Below, in pieces: positions 1-5,675 of a stretch of DNA of 9,113 nucleotides. The stretch's first letter is position 1. The number at the start of each line of letters is the position of its first letter. A program made the translations under genes and the position numbers. A model generated the notes under the pieces. It worked only from the letters and a program-made list of their open reading frames with translations. It was not told where the DNA came from and made no database searches. This DNA is from Patescibacteria group bacterium (GTDB lineage Bacteria > Patescibacteriota > Minisyncoccia > Phycocordibacterales > PALSA-1337): NCBI GenBank assembly GCA_030917665.1, contig JAUPUH010000061.1, positions 1 to 9,113 of the forward strand, in the 5' to 3' direction.

Positions 1-1019
1 AGTGCGTCGTCTCCTGTAAAGCTGTCTTCACCATCCTTTGGGAGATTATTTTTCTTTGCGTATGTGTTGAGGCTTCGTGTAAGCGCAGTCTTGAATCCTG
101 TAACGTGAGTTCCACCTTCTGGGTTATAAATATTGTTTGCGAACGGAAGGATACGAGCTGAAATATCGTCTGCGTATTGCAAAGCGATTTCTACAGACTC
201 AACTCCTTCGACTTTCTTTTCTACATAGAAAATATTCTTGTGAACTGGCTTAAGAATCTGGTTGTTGAATTTAACAAGAGATGTAAGACCGTTCTCAAAG
301 AAGAATGTCTGAGATGGAACTTGGAGCTTGAGGTCGCTCAAATAGGTTGTCGTGTCCTCAACTTCAAGACCAGTAGCTTCTCGCGCATCAATTACGCTGA
401 TTCGTAGGGCCTTTACGAGGTATGCCTGCTGGCGCAATGAGTTTACGATTCGATTGAAATCAAATTTTACTTCTTTGAAAATAATTATATCTGGTTCGAA
501 AGCCACGATAGTTCCGTGTGCTTTTGATTTTGCGATTTTCTTTACGGCTGCCTTCTTTTTACCCTGAGAATATTCCTGAGTATAAACATCGCCATCCTTG
601 TGAACCCAAACCTGCGTGTAGACTGAAAGCGCGTTCACGACTGACGCTCCCACTCCATGAAGACCTCCGGAAACCTTGTAGCCAGACTCATCTCCTCCGA
701 ACTTACCTCCGGCATGAAGGACAGTCATGATTGTTTCAAGAGCTGAAACTTTTGTGGCTTTATGAATATCAACTGGAATACCTCGGCCGTTGTCTACGAC
801 TCGCACACGGTTGTTTGGAAGAAGCGCGACCTCGATATGATCGGCAAAACCTCCCATGGCCTCGTCGCGGGAGTTATCGAAGATTTCCGTAATGAGATGA
901 TGAAGACCATCAGGACCTGTGGTTCCGATGTACATACCGGGACGCTTTCGCACCGGTTCCAATCCTTCCAATACCTGAATCGAATCTGCTCCGTAATTGT
1001 CTTTCTTTTCTTTAGCCAT
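1..1019 (-). CDS. gyrB: DNA gyrase subunit B, N-terminal part (cut by window edge)
   Basis: This is the ATPase subunit of a type IIA topoisomerase; with GyrA it introduces negative supercoils into DNA in the cytoplasm. Reading the minus strand from the ATG gives 339 uninterrupted residues. The GHKL ATPase motifs appear in order: TEIFDNSRDEA (residues 44-54, with the Mg-binding Asn at 49), VVDNGRGIP (74-82), LHAGGKFGG (101-109) and YKVSGGLHGVGASVVNAL (114-131). The transducer domain then begins, including a GGTHVTGFKTALTR motif near residue 310 that fits GyrB well. The C-terminal TOPRIM half lies outside the window, so ParE cannot be fully excluded, but the motif spellings favour GyrB. One oddity is Arg51 where Ile or Val is usual (DNSIDEA). 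The gene is transcribed away from pheS, from a strong promoter. No Shine-Dalgarno sequence precedes the ATG. Confidence 0.95.
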   Translation of the reverse strand, partial: MAKEKKDNYGADSIQVLEGLEPVRKRPGMYIGTTGPDGLHHLITEIFDNSRDEAMGGFADHIEVALLPNNRVRVVDNGRGIPVDIHKATKVSALETIMTVLHAGGKFGGDESGYKVSGGLHGVGASVVNALSVYTQVWVHKDGDVYTQEYSQGKKKAAVKKIAKSKAHGTIVAFEPDIIIFKEVKFDFNRIVNSLRQQAYLVKALRISVIDAREATGLEVEDTTTYLSDLKLQVPSQTFFFENGLTSLVKFNNQILKPVHKNIFYVEKKVEGVESVEIALQYADDISARILPFANNIYNPEGGTHVTGFKTALTRSLNTYAKKNNLPKDGEDSFTGDDA

Positions 1020-1050
1020 TTGGGGTTAAATTGTGTTGTTTTATGGATGA

Positions 1051-1079
1051 ATTATAGCAAATTTTGACCTGCCTGCCAA
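1051..1079 (-). promoter_or_regulatory. Sigma-70-type promoter of gyrB
   Basis: On the minus strand a -35 box TTGGCA and a perfect -10 box TATAAT are separated by 17 nt. A TG one base upstream of the -10 makes it also an extended -10. The predicted start of transcription is near 1044, giving a leader of about 25 nt that contains no Shine-Dalgarno sequence. It is back to back with the pheS promoter, with 22 bp between the two -35 boxes. Confidence 0.8.
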
Positions 1080-1101
1080 CCCTTTTCCGCACCCCGATTT
1101 C

Positions 1102-1130
1102 TTTACATTTAAGCCATTCTTACCTAGAAT
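1102..1130 (+). promoter_or_regulatory. Sigma-70-type promoter of pheS, predicting a leaderless mRNA
   Basis: A -35 box TTTACA and a -10 box TAGAAT are separated by 17 nt. Only six bases lie between the -10 box and the ATG of pheS, so transcription is expected to start at or within a base or two of the A of the start codon. The mRNA would have no 5' untranslated region, hence no attenuator or T-box leader of the kind that often controls pheST. Confidence 0.75.
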
Positions 1131-1136
1131 AGTGCA

Positions 1137-2312
1137 ATGACATCAAAAGATACAAATACGACGTCTGAAGGCCTTTCTAGGGTCAACTACGTCATCTCAA
1201 AGGAGGAAGAGAAGGTGCTCTTGGAAGGATTGAGAAAAAGAACTGATATCGAGGCGAAGCGCATCCAGAAATACCTCGACATGGCTGACCTATCTCGAAC
1301 TGAGGGCAGTCCTTTGAACGAAATCATGAAGAGGGTCACTACCCTTCCCTTGCTCAAGGAATTTGATCATATCGATATTCCTGAGGTCATTCCTACAAAT
1401 ATTCTTTTTGACCTTTTCAACTTTGCAGCCGACCATCCTGCACGAAGCAAGTCTGATACTTACTACGTAGATGAAAAGAATGTTCTTCGAACACATGACA
1501 CTGTTATGTGGTACTACTATTTGAACCTTCCTGAAATCAAACAGAAAATTGCAGAGAAAAAAGCTCTCGGCGTTATGTGCTACGGAAAGGTTTATAGAAA
1601 AGACGAAATCGATCGACACCATATGAACATCTTCCATCAAATGGGAGGACTTTATCTCGTACCAAATGATCAAAAGGTGCTCACACTTGATGATCTCAAG
1701 GCAGTGCTTTCAGAAATCGTGCAGGCAGCGTTCGGAAAGGACACGAAGTTCCGATTTAACGTCGACACATTCCCCTACACAGATCCTTCTCTTGAAGTTG
1801 AGGTTGAAATCAACGGTAAGTGGATTGAAATCCTCGGTGGAGGTATGCCACGACCAACAGTTCTCAAAGAATTCGGCATTGAGGGCTATAACGGCTGGGC
1901 TTTCGGCTTTGGCTTGGAGCGACTCGCGATCATTAGCCTGGAGCTTCCTGACATCCGTCTTCTCTGGTCAGATGACGAACGAGTGAAAAAGCAACTCAAA
2001 CTTGGAAACAAATTCGTTGAGGTCAGCAAGTATCCTCCAATCGTACGTGACATCTCCTTTATTGTAAAAAGCACATTCATTCCAAATGATTACTTTGACC
2101 TCGTCCGCGAAACTGGAGGCGAACTCATAGAAGAAGTTCACCTTTTGGATAAATATGAGAATGAGGCGAAGTTTGGTAAGGATAATATAAGCTACGCATA
2201 CCGCATTACCTACAGATCTCTTGATCGAACCCTCACTGCAGAGGAAATAGACACCTTGCACAAGAAAATTGAAGGTGTTACGAAGGAAACCTTCGGAGCA
2301 ACGATTAGATAA
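1137..2312 (+). CDS. pheS: Phenylalanyl-tRNA synthetase, single-chain mitochondrial-type (catalytic core plus FDX-ACB domain)
   Basis: It charges tRNA-Phe with phenylalanine at the expense of ATP. The 391 residues hold a class II catalytic core: VLRTH (116-120), motif 2 as YGKVYRKDEID...FHQMGG (149-171), FPYTDPS (212-218), the strand before motif 3 as ILGGGMPRP (232-240), and motif 3 as GWAFGFGLERLA (253-264). A C-terminal FDX-ACB domain follows from about residue 297, opening with SKYPPIVRDISF and containing YRITYRSLDRTLT (355-367). Bacterial PheS (alpha) lacks this domain, which in bacteria ends PheT (beta). The core-plus-FDX-ACB layout and the run PDIRLLWSDDER after motif 3 match the monomeric mitochondrial enzyme FARS2. 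About 65 N-terminal residues are charged and of unclear role. No pheT follows; a terminator does. Several residues lining the Phe pocket differ from the usual ones (see findings). Start chosen because the -10 box ends six bases upstream. Confidence 0.93.
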   Translation: MTSKDTNTTSEGLSRVNYVISKEEEKVLLEGLRKRTDIEAKRIQKYLDMADLSRTEGSPLNEIMKRVTTLPLLKEFDHIDIPEVIPTNILFDLFNFAADHPARSKSDTYYVDEKNVLRTHDTVMWYYYLNLPEIKQKIAEKKALGVMCYGKVYRKDEIDRHHMNIFHQMGGLYLVPNDQKVLTLDDLKAVLSEIVQAAFGKDTKFRFNVDTFPYTDPSLEVEVEINGKWIEILGGGMPRPTVLKEFGIEGYNGWAFGFGLERLAIISLELPDIRLLWSDDERVKKQLKLGNKFVEVSKYPPIVRDISFIVKSTFIPNDYFDLVRETGGELIEEVHLLDKYENEAKFGKDNISYAYRITYRSLDRTLTAEEIDTLHKKIEGVTKETFGATIR

Positions 2313-2313
2313 C

Positions 2314-2340
2314 GAAAAACCGGCATTAAGCCGGTTTTTC
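2314..2340. terminator. Symmetric intrinsic terminator between pheS and tRNA-Thr
   Basis: A perfect 11-bp stem, GAAAAACCGGC pairing with GCCGGTTTTTC, encloses the 5-nt loop ATTAA. It begins directly after the pheS stop codon. Because the arms start with A-runs and end with T-runs, it reads as a GC-core hairpin with a T-tract on both strands, so it can end pheS transcription from the left and the tRNA/tsf transcript from the right. Confidence 0.9.
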
Positions 2341-2347
2341 TTTGCTG

Positions 2348-2420
2348 AGCCACCTCCCAGATTTGAACTGGGGACCTTCTCTTTACAAAAGAGTTGCTCT
2401 ACCAACTGAGCTAAGGTGGC
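2348..2420 (-). tRNA. tRNA-Thr (anticodon UGU)
   Basis: Read on the minus strand, all cloverleaf parts are present: a perfect 7-bp acceptor stem (GCCACCT with AGGTGGC), D stem GCTC/GAGC with GG in the loop, anticodon loop TTTGTAA with anticodon TGT, a 5-nt variable loop, T stem CCCAG/CTGGG and T loop TTCAAAT. Length is 73 nt to the discriminator. G1-C72 and C2-G71 agree with known threonine identity pairs. Oddities are an A27-A43 mismatch in the anticodon stem, a U at discriminator position 73, and no encoded CCA (the sequence after the discriminator is CAG), so a CCA-adding enzyme is needed. It begins 17 nt after the upstream gene's stop codon with no clear promoter, so it is probably processed from the operon transcript. 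Confidence 0.93.
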
Positions 2421-2437
2421 ACTATTTTATTTTAAAG

Positions 2438-2851
2438 CTATTTCCTCACTTCCACCTCCTCGTCCTCTTCAGAAATCTGTTTCAGATAAAATGAGGCGCC
2501 TCCATTCGTATTTACCTCCCCCTTTCCTCGAACCATGTCGATCACCTTCTTCGATGGACCGTGGGCGTGAGCCTTCTTGTAGGCCCATATATAGGCGGCA
2601 CGTGCCCACGAAAGAATATGATACGCAATCCATTGAATAAGTGCAAGGGCGCTCTTGCGATTGAAGTAAGAAATGAATGTCCTTATCTTATCAAAATAAT
2701 CATGCACGATATGATTGGTCATATCAGCAATCCTTGAGATCCATGATTTTTTCCCTGAACGCATTTCGAGTGCCTTAAACCCCATCATTCCAAGTATACC
2801 TGCAAAAGAAATATAGAATGAGAGAGTAAATGTATCGAAATATACTGACAT
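2438..2851 (-). CDS. Unidentified small membrane-anchored protein
   Basis: The gene encodes 137 residues that I do not recognise. Residues about 8-30 form one hydrophobic segment suited to a membrane helix near the N terminus. The rest is basic and probably helical, with aromatic stretches around residues 70-92 (for example WIAYHILSWARAAYIWAYKK), then a Gly/Asn-rich linker and a short acidic end (EEDEEVEV). This suggests a membrane-anchored protein with a cytoplasmic basic body that might touch RNA, ribosomes or lipid surfaces; that is inference only. It starts 14 nt after the tsf stop codon and is followed at once by tRNA-Thr, so it is very likely the last protein gene of the rpsB-tsf transcript. 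Stop codon TAG. There is no Shine-Dalgarno sequence. Confidence 0.75.
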   Translation of the reverse strand: MSVYFDTFTLSFYISFAGILGMMGFKALEMRSGKKSWISRIADMTNHIVHDYFDKIRTFISYFNRKSALALIQWIAYHILSWARAAYIWAYKKAHAHGPSKKVIDMVRGKGEVNTNGGASFYLKQISEEDEEVEVRK

Positions 2852-2865
2852 AAATTTAGGTTAGC

Positions 2866-3453
2866 CTATTTCTCGAGCACAGCGAAACGGTTGAAGCGTG
2901 CTATAGCAATCTTCTCACCGAATTTCTGGCTCGCCGCAAGAACAAGGGCCTCAATAGTTAGCTCTGGATTCTTGATGAATGGCTGATTCAAAAGAACCAT
3001 TTCACCGAAGTACGTAGCGAGCTTTCCCTCAAGAATCTTCTCTTGCATTTCCTTTGGCTTACCTTCAACTTCTTTCATGAAAACCTCCTTTGCAACACTC
3101 TTCGCCTCTTCTGTAATTTCGTCCTTATTAAGAAACTTTGGATTTGATGCTGTGATGTGCATAGCGATGTCCTTTGCAAGAACTTTGAACTCTTCGTTTC
3201 CAGAAACGAAATCAGTCTCACACACAAGCTCAACAAGAGTAGCAACTCGTCCAGTAGAGTGAACGTATGCCTGTACGATTCCTGCACCGAAAGTTCGATC
3301 GCTTTTCTTCGCAGCAAGTTCCCCACTCTTCTTTCGAAGAATGACAAGGGCCTTGGCAGTATCTCCACCTGCTTCTTCAAGCGCTTTCTTACACTGCATA
3401 ACTGAAATTCCTGTTGAATCTCGCAATTCCTTTATTTGTTCTGTGGTGATCAT
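2866..3453 (-). CDS. tsf: Elongation factor Ts
   Basis: EF-Ts is the guanine-nucleotide exchange factor that recycles EF-Tu from the GDP to the GTP form during elongation. The 195 residues begin with the UBA-like helical domain (RDSTGISVMQCKKALEEAGG, residues 11-30). The core follows with the CETDFVSGNEEF motif (78-89), the Thr-Asp-Phe-Val of which contacts EF-Tu, and the C-terminal part ends in KFGEKIAIARFNRF (177-190). The length is close to the short Thermus-type EF-Ts and well below the roughly 280 residues of the E. coli protein, so the second half of the core is reduced. It lies 52 nt after rpsB in the classical rpsB-tsf order. The spacer is AT-rich with only a weak promoter candidate, so cotranscription with rpsB is most likely. 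Stop codon TAG. Confidence 0.96.
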   Translation of the reverse strand: MITTEQIKELRDSTGISVMQCKKALEEAGGDTAKALVILRKKSGELAAKKSDRTFGAGIVQAYVHSTGRVATLVELVCETDFVSGNEEFKVLAKDIAMHITASNPKFLNKDEITEEAKSVAKEVFMKEVEGKPKEMQEKILEGKLATYFGEMVLLNQPFIKNPELTIEALVLAASQKFGEKIAIARFNRFAVLEK

Positions 3454-3505
3454 GGTTCTATCTTAAAATATTTATAATAAACCAACGACGCGAACGAATA
3501 CGAAA

Positions 3506-4204
3506 CTAAGCCTTCTTTGCCTCAGAGTAAGCTTTTGTGATTTCCTGCACGAAAAACTGAACACTCACCTGTGATGAGTCGTTTCCGACTACTGGATAAT
3601 CGATTCCCTTGATGTTGCAATCAGAACCGAGAAGAGAGATAACTGGGATTCCCATATCCTGAGCTTCCTTGACTGCATTCTTTTCCTTCTTAGGATCAAC
3701 AATGAAAAGTGCCTTAGGAAGATCCTTCATAGAAACGATTCCAGAGAAAAATCTCTCGAGGTTTGCAATCTCTCGATCAATAAGAAGTCGCTCTTTCTTT
3801 GTGTATTTTGCAAGTTCTCCCTTTTCCTTCTCAAGAGTAAGCTTTTCCATTTTCTCGACACGCTTTCGAATCTGAACAAAGTTAGTAAGAGTTCCTCCGA
3901 TCCATCGTCCGTCTACGTAAGGCATGTTAAGAGAAAGTGCACCGGTCTTTACCGCGCTTCGTGCTTCACTCTTTCCTCCGACGAAAAGTACAGTCTTACC
4001 TTCCTTTGCAAGGGATGCAATAAAGGCCTGTGCCTTTGCTAGTAATTCACTTGTCTTCTCTAGATCAAAAATTTCTACCTTGTTCTTAACACCGAATATA
4101 TAAGGGGCGATAGTAGGATGTCGGCGAGTCCTTGAAAAAGCGAAGTGGGCTCCTGCCTTAAACATCTTGTCTACCACTGGATTGTTTGCTTTGATATCTG
4201 CCAT
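3506..4204 (-). CDS. rpsB: 30S ribosomal protein uS2
   Basis: uS2 is a late-assembling protein of the small ribosomal subunit that sits between head and body and is needed for bS1 binding where S1 exists. The 232 residues show the family signatures: an N-terminal KAGAHFAFSRTRRHPTIAPY (16-35), where most bacteria have GxHFGH; FDLEKT (46-51); YVDGRWIGGTLTNF (96-109); a predicted coiled-coil arm (about 110-155); IVDPKKE (168-174); and IDYPVVGNDSS (201-211). Length is normal. The HFAFSRTRR spelling differs from the common HFGHQTRRW, but the charged TRR is kept. It has its own promoter just upstream and heads the rpsB-tsf-membrane protein-tRNA unit. Stop codon TAG; there is no Shine-Dalgarno sequence. 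Confidence 0.96.
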   Translation of the reverse strand: MADIKANNPVVDKMFKAGAHFAFSRTRRHPTIAPYIFGVKNKVEIFDLEKTSELLAKAQAFIASLAKEGKTVLFVGGKSEARSAVKTGALSLNMPYVDGRWIGGTLTNFVQIRKRVEKMEKLTLEKEKGELAKYTKKERLLIDREIANLERFFSGIVSMKDLPKALFIVDPKKEKNAVKEAQDMGIPVISLLGSDCNIKGIDYPVVGNDSSQVSVQFFVQEITKAYSEAKKA

Positions 4205-4219
4205 AAATAATGTAGGGAG

Positions 4220-4248
4220 AGTGTAACAAATAAGCCTTATTTTTGCAA
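4220..4248 (-). promoter_or_regulatory. Promoter of rpsB-tsf
   Basis: On the minus strand a -35 box TTGCAA and a -10 box TACACT are 17 nt apart. TGT just before the -10 gives an extended -10. The predicted transcription start near 4213 leaves a leader of about 9 nt, too short for a structured autoregulatory leader like the one that precedes rpsB in enterobacteria. Confidence 0.65.
4228..4242. promoter_or_regulatory. 15-bp perfect palindrome in the rpsB promoter spacer, possible operator
   Basis: AAATAAG and CTTATTT form a perfect inverted repeat around a single central base, lying entirely between the -35 and -10 boxes. A one-base loop is poor for an RNA hairpin, so a protein-binding site is the likelier reading. 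No regulator is identifiable from this window. Confidence 0.45.
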
Positions 4249-4269
4249 CTATATGCTACCTTGTTCTCC

Positions 4270-5226
4270 TTATTCCCCTTCCGCCTCCTCATTACCCGCT
4301 ATTCCTGTCTTTTTATATTCCTGGATAGCCTCAACTATAGGATCTATATTTCCTGCAAGAATTTTCTCCATATTGTGCCATGTGCGCTTGATTCTGTGGT
4401 CAGTGATACGGTCTTGAAGCACATTGTAGGTGCGAATTTTCTCAGAACGGTCACCTGTACCCACCTGACCTTTTCTATCAGCAGTAAACTTCTTGGCGAG
4501 TTTTTCTTCCTCAAGCGCGGCGAGACGGGCGGTTAGCAACATCATTGCAGCTTCACGGTTTGCACCTTGACTACGCTCGGCTGTAGCACGAACAGCTAGA
4601 CCTGTCGGTTTATGGATAAGTCGTACGGCGCTTTCGACTTTATTAACATTCTGCCCACCCTTTCCTCCTGCACGGGAAAATTCCATTTCAAGATCAGCTG
4701 GATTTATTTCAAATTTAACCTTTCTTCGGATTGGCATGATAGATACTGACGCAGTAGATGTGTGCACACGGCCCATTTTCTCGGTCTCCGGCACCCTTTG
4801 TATACGATGTACACCAGTTTCATATCGAAGCGACTCATACGCATCCTTATCTCTTATTTCCATTGTCACACCTTCTTCAATCACTTTTATATTCCAGCCT
4901 TTCATTTCGGCGTAACGACGATACATTGCCAGAAGTTCACCAGCAAAAATATCTGCCTCTGTTCCACCAGCACCAGGACGAACCTCCAAAATCAACTCTG
5001 AAGGAAATTCTTCAGCTTCTTTTTCAGATTCAATGATAGTCTTGATCTGCTCTTCTGTGTTTTTCTTCTGCTCCTTTATAAGATCAAGGTCGGCCTGTCC
5101 CATTTCCTTCATTGAGGGGTCCTTTTCCATCAACGACAAAAGCTCTGCTTCATCCTTGAGAAGCTTTTCATACATTTCGGCGAGATAAGCCGTTTTGTGA
5201 TTCTTTTTATATTCTTCGAGATTCAT
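4270..5226 (-). CDS. prfA: Peptide chain release factor 1
   Basis: RF1 reads UAA and UAG in the ribosomal A site and triggers hydrolysis of peptidyl-tRNA. The 318 residues contain the catalytic GGQ (190-192) in SRAGGKGGQNVNKVESAVR, the codon-reading PxT tripeptide as PET (146-148) in HRIQRVPETEKMGRVHTSTA, and the family runs VRPGAGGTEADIFAGELLAM (82-101) and SEKIRTYN...DRITDHRIKRT (261-282). The PxT and the RVHTS context assign it to RF1; RF2 would show SPF. It is about 40 residues shorter than E. coli RF1, mostly in the N-terminal helical domain 1, and it ends with an acidic tail. It lies between the rpmE-side structured element and rpsB. The start is supported by an extended -10 box ending nine bases upstream, so the mRNA from that promoter would have a leader of only about three bases. 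Confidence 0.95.
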   Translation of the reverse strand: MNLEEYKKNHKTAYLAEMYEKLLKDEAELLSLMEKDPSMKEMGQADLDLIKEQKKNTEEQIKTIIESEKEAEEFPSELILEVRPGAGGTEADIFAGELLAMYRRYAEMKGWNIKVIEEGVTMEIRDKDAYESLRYETGVHRIQRVPETEKMGRVHTSTASVSIMPIRRKVKFEINPADLEMEFSRAGGKGGQNVNKVESAVRLIHKPTGLAVRATAERSQGANREAAMMLLTARLAALEEEKLAKKFTADRKGQVGTGDRSEKIRTYNVLQDRITDHRIKRTWHNMEKILAGNIDPIVEAIQEYKKTGIAGNEEAEGE

Positions 5227-5235
5227 AATAATTGA

Positions 5236-5244
5236 ATTATAACA
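5236..5244 (-). promoter_or_regulatory. Extended -10 promoter of prfA
   Basis: TGT followed by a perfect TATAAT on the minus strand makes a consensus extended -10 element, which can work without a -35 box; none is recognisable 17 nt upstream. The predicted start near 5229 is about three bases from the prfA start codon. Confidence 0.6.
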
Positions 5245-5246
5245 AA

Positions 5247-5357
5247 CAAAGAGGGATTATATTACTTCGGAGATTCGAAAGTTTTTTGGTAAAAACTTCC
5301 TAGTCCTCGGCGACTACTCGCCTGCGGATATCTCTTCAATAATACAATCCCTCTTTG
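5247..5357 (-). ncRNA. Unidentified structured RNA element between rpmE and prfA
   Basis: In minus-strand RNA, CAAAGAGGGAUU (5357-5346) pairs perfectly with AAUCCCUCUUUG (5258-5247). The helix continues through a G-U wobble and UAUUA/UAAUA to about 20 bp. A symmetric 3x3 internal loop with adjacent G-A and A-G oppositions follows, then a 5-bp helix GAGAU/AUCUC (5334-5330 with 5274-5270). This closes a three-way junction with two hairpins: GGCGA-GUAG-UCGCC (5322-5309), extendable by UCC/GGA, and AAGUUUUU-ACCA-AAAAACUU (5298-5279). The wobbles fit the minus strand only; on the plus strand the first becomes an A-C mismatch. The element begins five bases after the rpmE stop codon. It could be a stable small RNA, an elaborate rpmE 3' end, or a prfA cis-regulator. 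I matched it to no family I know (5S, 4.5S, tmRNA and common riboswitches do not fit). Confidence 0.6.
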
Positions 5358-5362
5358 CTAAG

Positions 5363-5635
5363 TTAACCCTTCTTAACAGGCTTTGCAGAGGCTTTTGACT
5401 GTCGAGTCTTGAACTTTTCAACACGTCCAGCAGAGTCGAGTGTCTTCTCCTGGTTTGTGTAAAAAGGATGAGATGAGCTTGAAATTTCAACATGATATGC
5501 AGGATATTCCTTGCCATCTGTGAACTTTACCTTCTCTGTCGTCTTTATAGTTGAAGAAATGAGAAACTGCTCTCCGTTTGAGTTATCAACGAAGACTACA
5601 GGTCGGTATTCCTTTGGGTGGATGTCTTTTTTCAT
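5363..5635 (-). CDS. rpmE: 50S ribosomal protein bL31, type B (no zinc ribbon)
   Basis: bL31 forms part of the bridge between the large subunit and the head of the small subunit. The 90 residues carry the type B signatures MKKDIHPKEYRPVVFVDNS (1-19), FLISSTIKT (24-32), the DGKEYPAYHVEISSSSHPFY run (40-59), and GRVEKF (70-75). The zinc-binding CxxC pair of type A bL31 is absent: the protein contains no cysteine at all. The C terminus is a short basic tail (residues 76-90), commonly disordered and RNA-binding in ribosomal proteins. It has a plausible promoter of its own and is followed directly by the structured element. The family assignment is firm; whether to call it rpmE or rpmE2 is a naming matter. 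Confidence 0.94.
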   Translation of the reverse strand: MKKDIHPKEYRPVVFVDNSNGEQFLISSTIKTTEKVKFTDGKEYPAYHVEISSSSHPFYTNQEKTLDSAGRVEKFKTRQSKASAKPVKKG

Positions 5636-5646
5636 AAGTGAATATC

Positions 5647-5675
5647 ACTCTACCAGAGGCGGCAATTTTATGCAA
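5647..5675 (-). promoter_or_regulatory. Probable rpmE promoter
   Basis: On the minus strand TTGCAT and TAGAGT are 17 nt apart, with TGG giving an extended -10. The predicted start is about five bases before the rpmE ATG. The -35 box overlaps the stop codon region of the upstream coiled-coil gene. An 11-bp palindrome GTGAATATCAC (5638-5648) lies across the expected transcription start. Confidence 0.5.

Noticed and set aside
762..1067. Plus-strand open frames opposite gyrB
   Set aside because: They lie antisense to clear GyrB ATPase motifs and have no recognisable domain or start signal; they are shadows of gyrB.
1290..1673. 127-residue minus-strand open frame opposite pheS
   Set aside because: It overlaps the PheRS catalytic core in antisense, shows no domain and has no promoter; a shadow frame.
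2416..2640. 74-residue plus-strand frame after the tRNA
   Set aside because: It overlaps the unidentified membrane protein gene in antisense and is Pro/Arg-rich without any motif.
3454..3505. A separate tsf promoter in the rpsB-tsf gap
   Set aside because: Only a weak TCGTTG/TAAGAT pair is present in AT-rich sequence; cotranscription with rpsB explains the layout.
5254..5264. A second TATAAT on the minus strand inside the 3' arm of the structured element as a promoter
   Set aside because: No -35 box at 16-18 nt and no TG extension; the downstream TGTTATAAT is much better.
5247..5357. Reading the structured element as 5S rRNA, 4.5S SRP RNA or a known riboswitch
   Set aside because: The length and three-way junction resemble 5S, but the conserved 5S bases are missing; the SRP GGAA loop with GCAGC is absent, and no aptamer core I know is present.
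5247..5357. The element as a MITE with 12-bp terminal inverted repeats
   Set aside because: No flanking target-site duplication is visible, no second copy exists in the window, and the wobble pairs favour a functional minus-strand RNA. Not fully excluded without a genome search.
5314..5517. 67-residue minus-strand frame covering the rpmE end and the structured element
   Set aside because: It is out of frame with bL31, which is unmistakable, and runs through the RNA helices.
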